DNA of 62,816 bases from Rheinheimera sp. (GTDB lineage Bacteria > Pseudomonadota > Gammaproteobacteria > Enterobacterales > Alteromonadaceae): assembly GCA_003482455.1 (NCBI GenBank), contig DMYW01000036.1:71896-134711 (forward strand). The letters are read 5' to 3'. Positions 62,282 through 62,816 of this stretch are shown here, in pieces. Each line of letters starts with the position of its first letter. Positions within the stretch are counted from its first letter, which is position 1. The position numbers were made by a program, and so were the translations under genes. Under the pieces are notes generated by a model. It made no database searches. It worked only from the letters and a program-made list of their open reading frames with translations, and had not been told where the DNA came from.

Positions 62282-62816
62282 GGTTTACCGGATAACGGTT
62301 TTTGGATATTTTCACCGCCCTGGGTCTTGCTGGCCTGGGGCGTTTTTCTATAAACAGATTGCCGACACAACCGCGCAGCTCCGACAGTCTTTTTGCGGTG
62401 TGTGACGGCGAGATAGCGCCCGCCATCATCGCCAGCTTGCTGGCTAGAAACTGACAAGCAAATTTAAAGCTGACTTCGTAAGGTGCGCGTTTGTGCGCGA
62501 CTGCGGCCTGACTGGCTTCTCTTCGGACCAGATTGTATCCCAGCAACAGCCCCCATAATTCCTGATACACCAACGCGACTTTTTTGCTGCGAAGCGTGAT
62601 GGCATTGTGTTGCATCAAGCTTTTAGTATCCCGAAAGCCCAGTTCTATTTCCCAGCGCTCATGATAGAGCTTGGCCACCTGGTGTGCCGTGAACCAGGCG
62701 CAGCATCGGATAAGGCGTTTGACGGCTTGTGCTGGTGTTGCCTGAACCAAAATGCTCTCTGAGCTCAGGATTATCCTGCGTTCTGAACAGTGCTCCATCG
62801 ACGGCAAATACCTGCA
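62259..62816 (-). mobile_element. IS4-family transposase, C-terminal part, cut by window edge
   Basis: The frame remains open to the right edge, so only the C-terminal 185 or so residues are seen. The segment YHERWEIELGFRDTK fits the IS4 YREK signature exactly: Y, two residues, R, three, E, six, K. The catalytic Glu is in it. A Lys/Arg-rich C-terminus (KRPRPARPRAVKISKNRY) follows. It lies about 70 bp downstream of prsT, oriented towards it. Whether the element is complete cannot be judged from the visible part. Confidence 0.88.

Overview
The window reads as chromosomal DNA of a marine- or freshwater-type gammaproteobacterium. The maoP/hdfR divergent pair, fadIJ, putP, the tesA/ybbA-ybbP arrangement and a PhoP/PhoQ-like system all point to the Alteromonadales/Rheinheimera-Alishewanella side of the class. 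The genus is inference from gene content and protein similarity recalled from memory. Genes are densely packed, often with overlapping start and stop codons, and TTG/GTG starts occur.

Left part (1-26.8 kb), housekeeping and signalling: a GGDEF-EAL c-di-GMP protein cut by the left edge; a tiny membrane protein and maoP, divergent from hdfR; the fadIJ beta-oxidation operon with two palindromic operators around its promoter; a six-gene MoxR/DUF58/DUF4381/VWA/VWA-TPR/BatD operon; an ECF sigma factor with its DUF3379 partner; putP; an EAL-HDOD protein; a small helix-hairpin-helix secreted protein; a glycine-zipper lipoprotein followed by a PhoP/PhoQ-like pair and a LprI-like protein; a TIGR01777 epimerase-like gene; and the ybbP-ybbA transporter divergent from tesA.

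Middle (26.9-27.5 kb): a minus-strand stable-RNA operon, Ala(GGC)-Glu(TTC)x4-Ala(GGC). It has a strong promoter, and the -35/-10 spacer of that promoter contains a run of nine C/G. Three of the four identical tRNA-Glu copies are enclosed by private, mutually complementary leader/trailer sequences.

Right part (27.7-62.2 kb): one large exosortase A (XrtA)/PEP-CTERM-type exopolysaccharide locus in several blocks. Block one is the export protein, chain-length protein, tyrosine kinase and beta-barrel protein on the minus strand, facing the system ATPase. Block two, on the plus strand, runs EpsB-type glycosyl-1-phosphate transferase, polysaccharide deacetylase, Stp1-type glycosyltransferase, XrtA fused to EpsI, a YetA/rhamnogalacturonan-lyase-like protein, a hexapeptide acyltransferase, GT2 and a secreted beta-helix protein, followed by a lone AT-richer GT4. 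Block three is a ten-gene minus-strand chain: deacetylase, carbamoyltransferase, GNAT, FemAB, GT2, O-ligase/polymerase, GT4, asparagine-synthase-like amidotransferase, GT4 and flippase. The lipoprotein TPR gene prsT follows on the plus strand and is bordered by an IS4-family transposase that runs off the right edge. Together these would assemble lipid-linked repeats, decorate them, flip, polymerise and export them, and sort PEP-CTERM proteins. No PEP-CTERM substrate and no PrsK/PrsR regulator is visible here.
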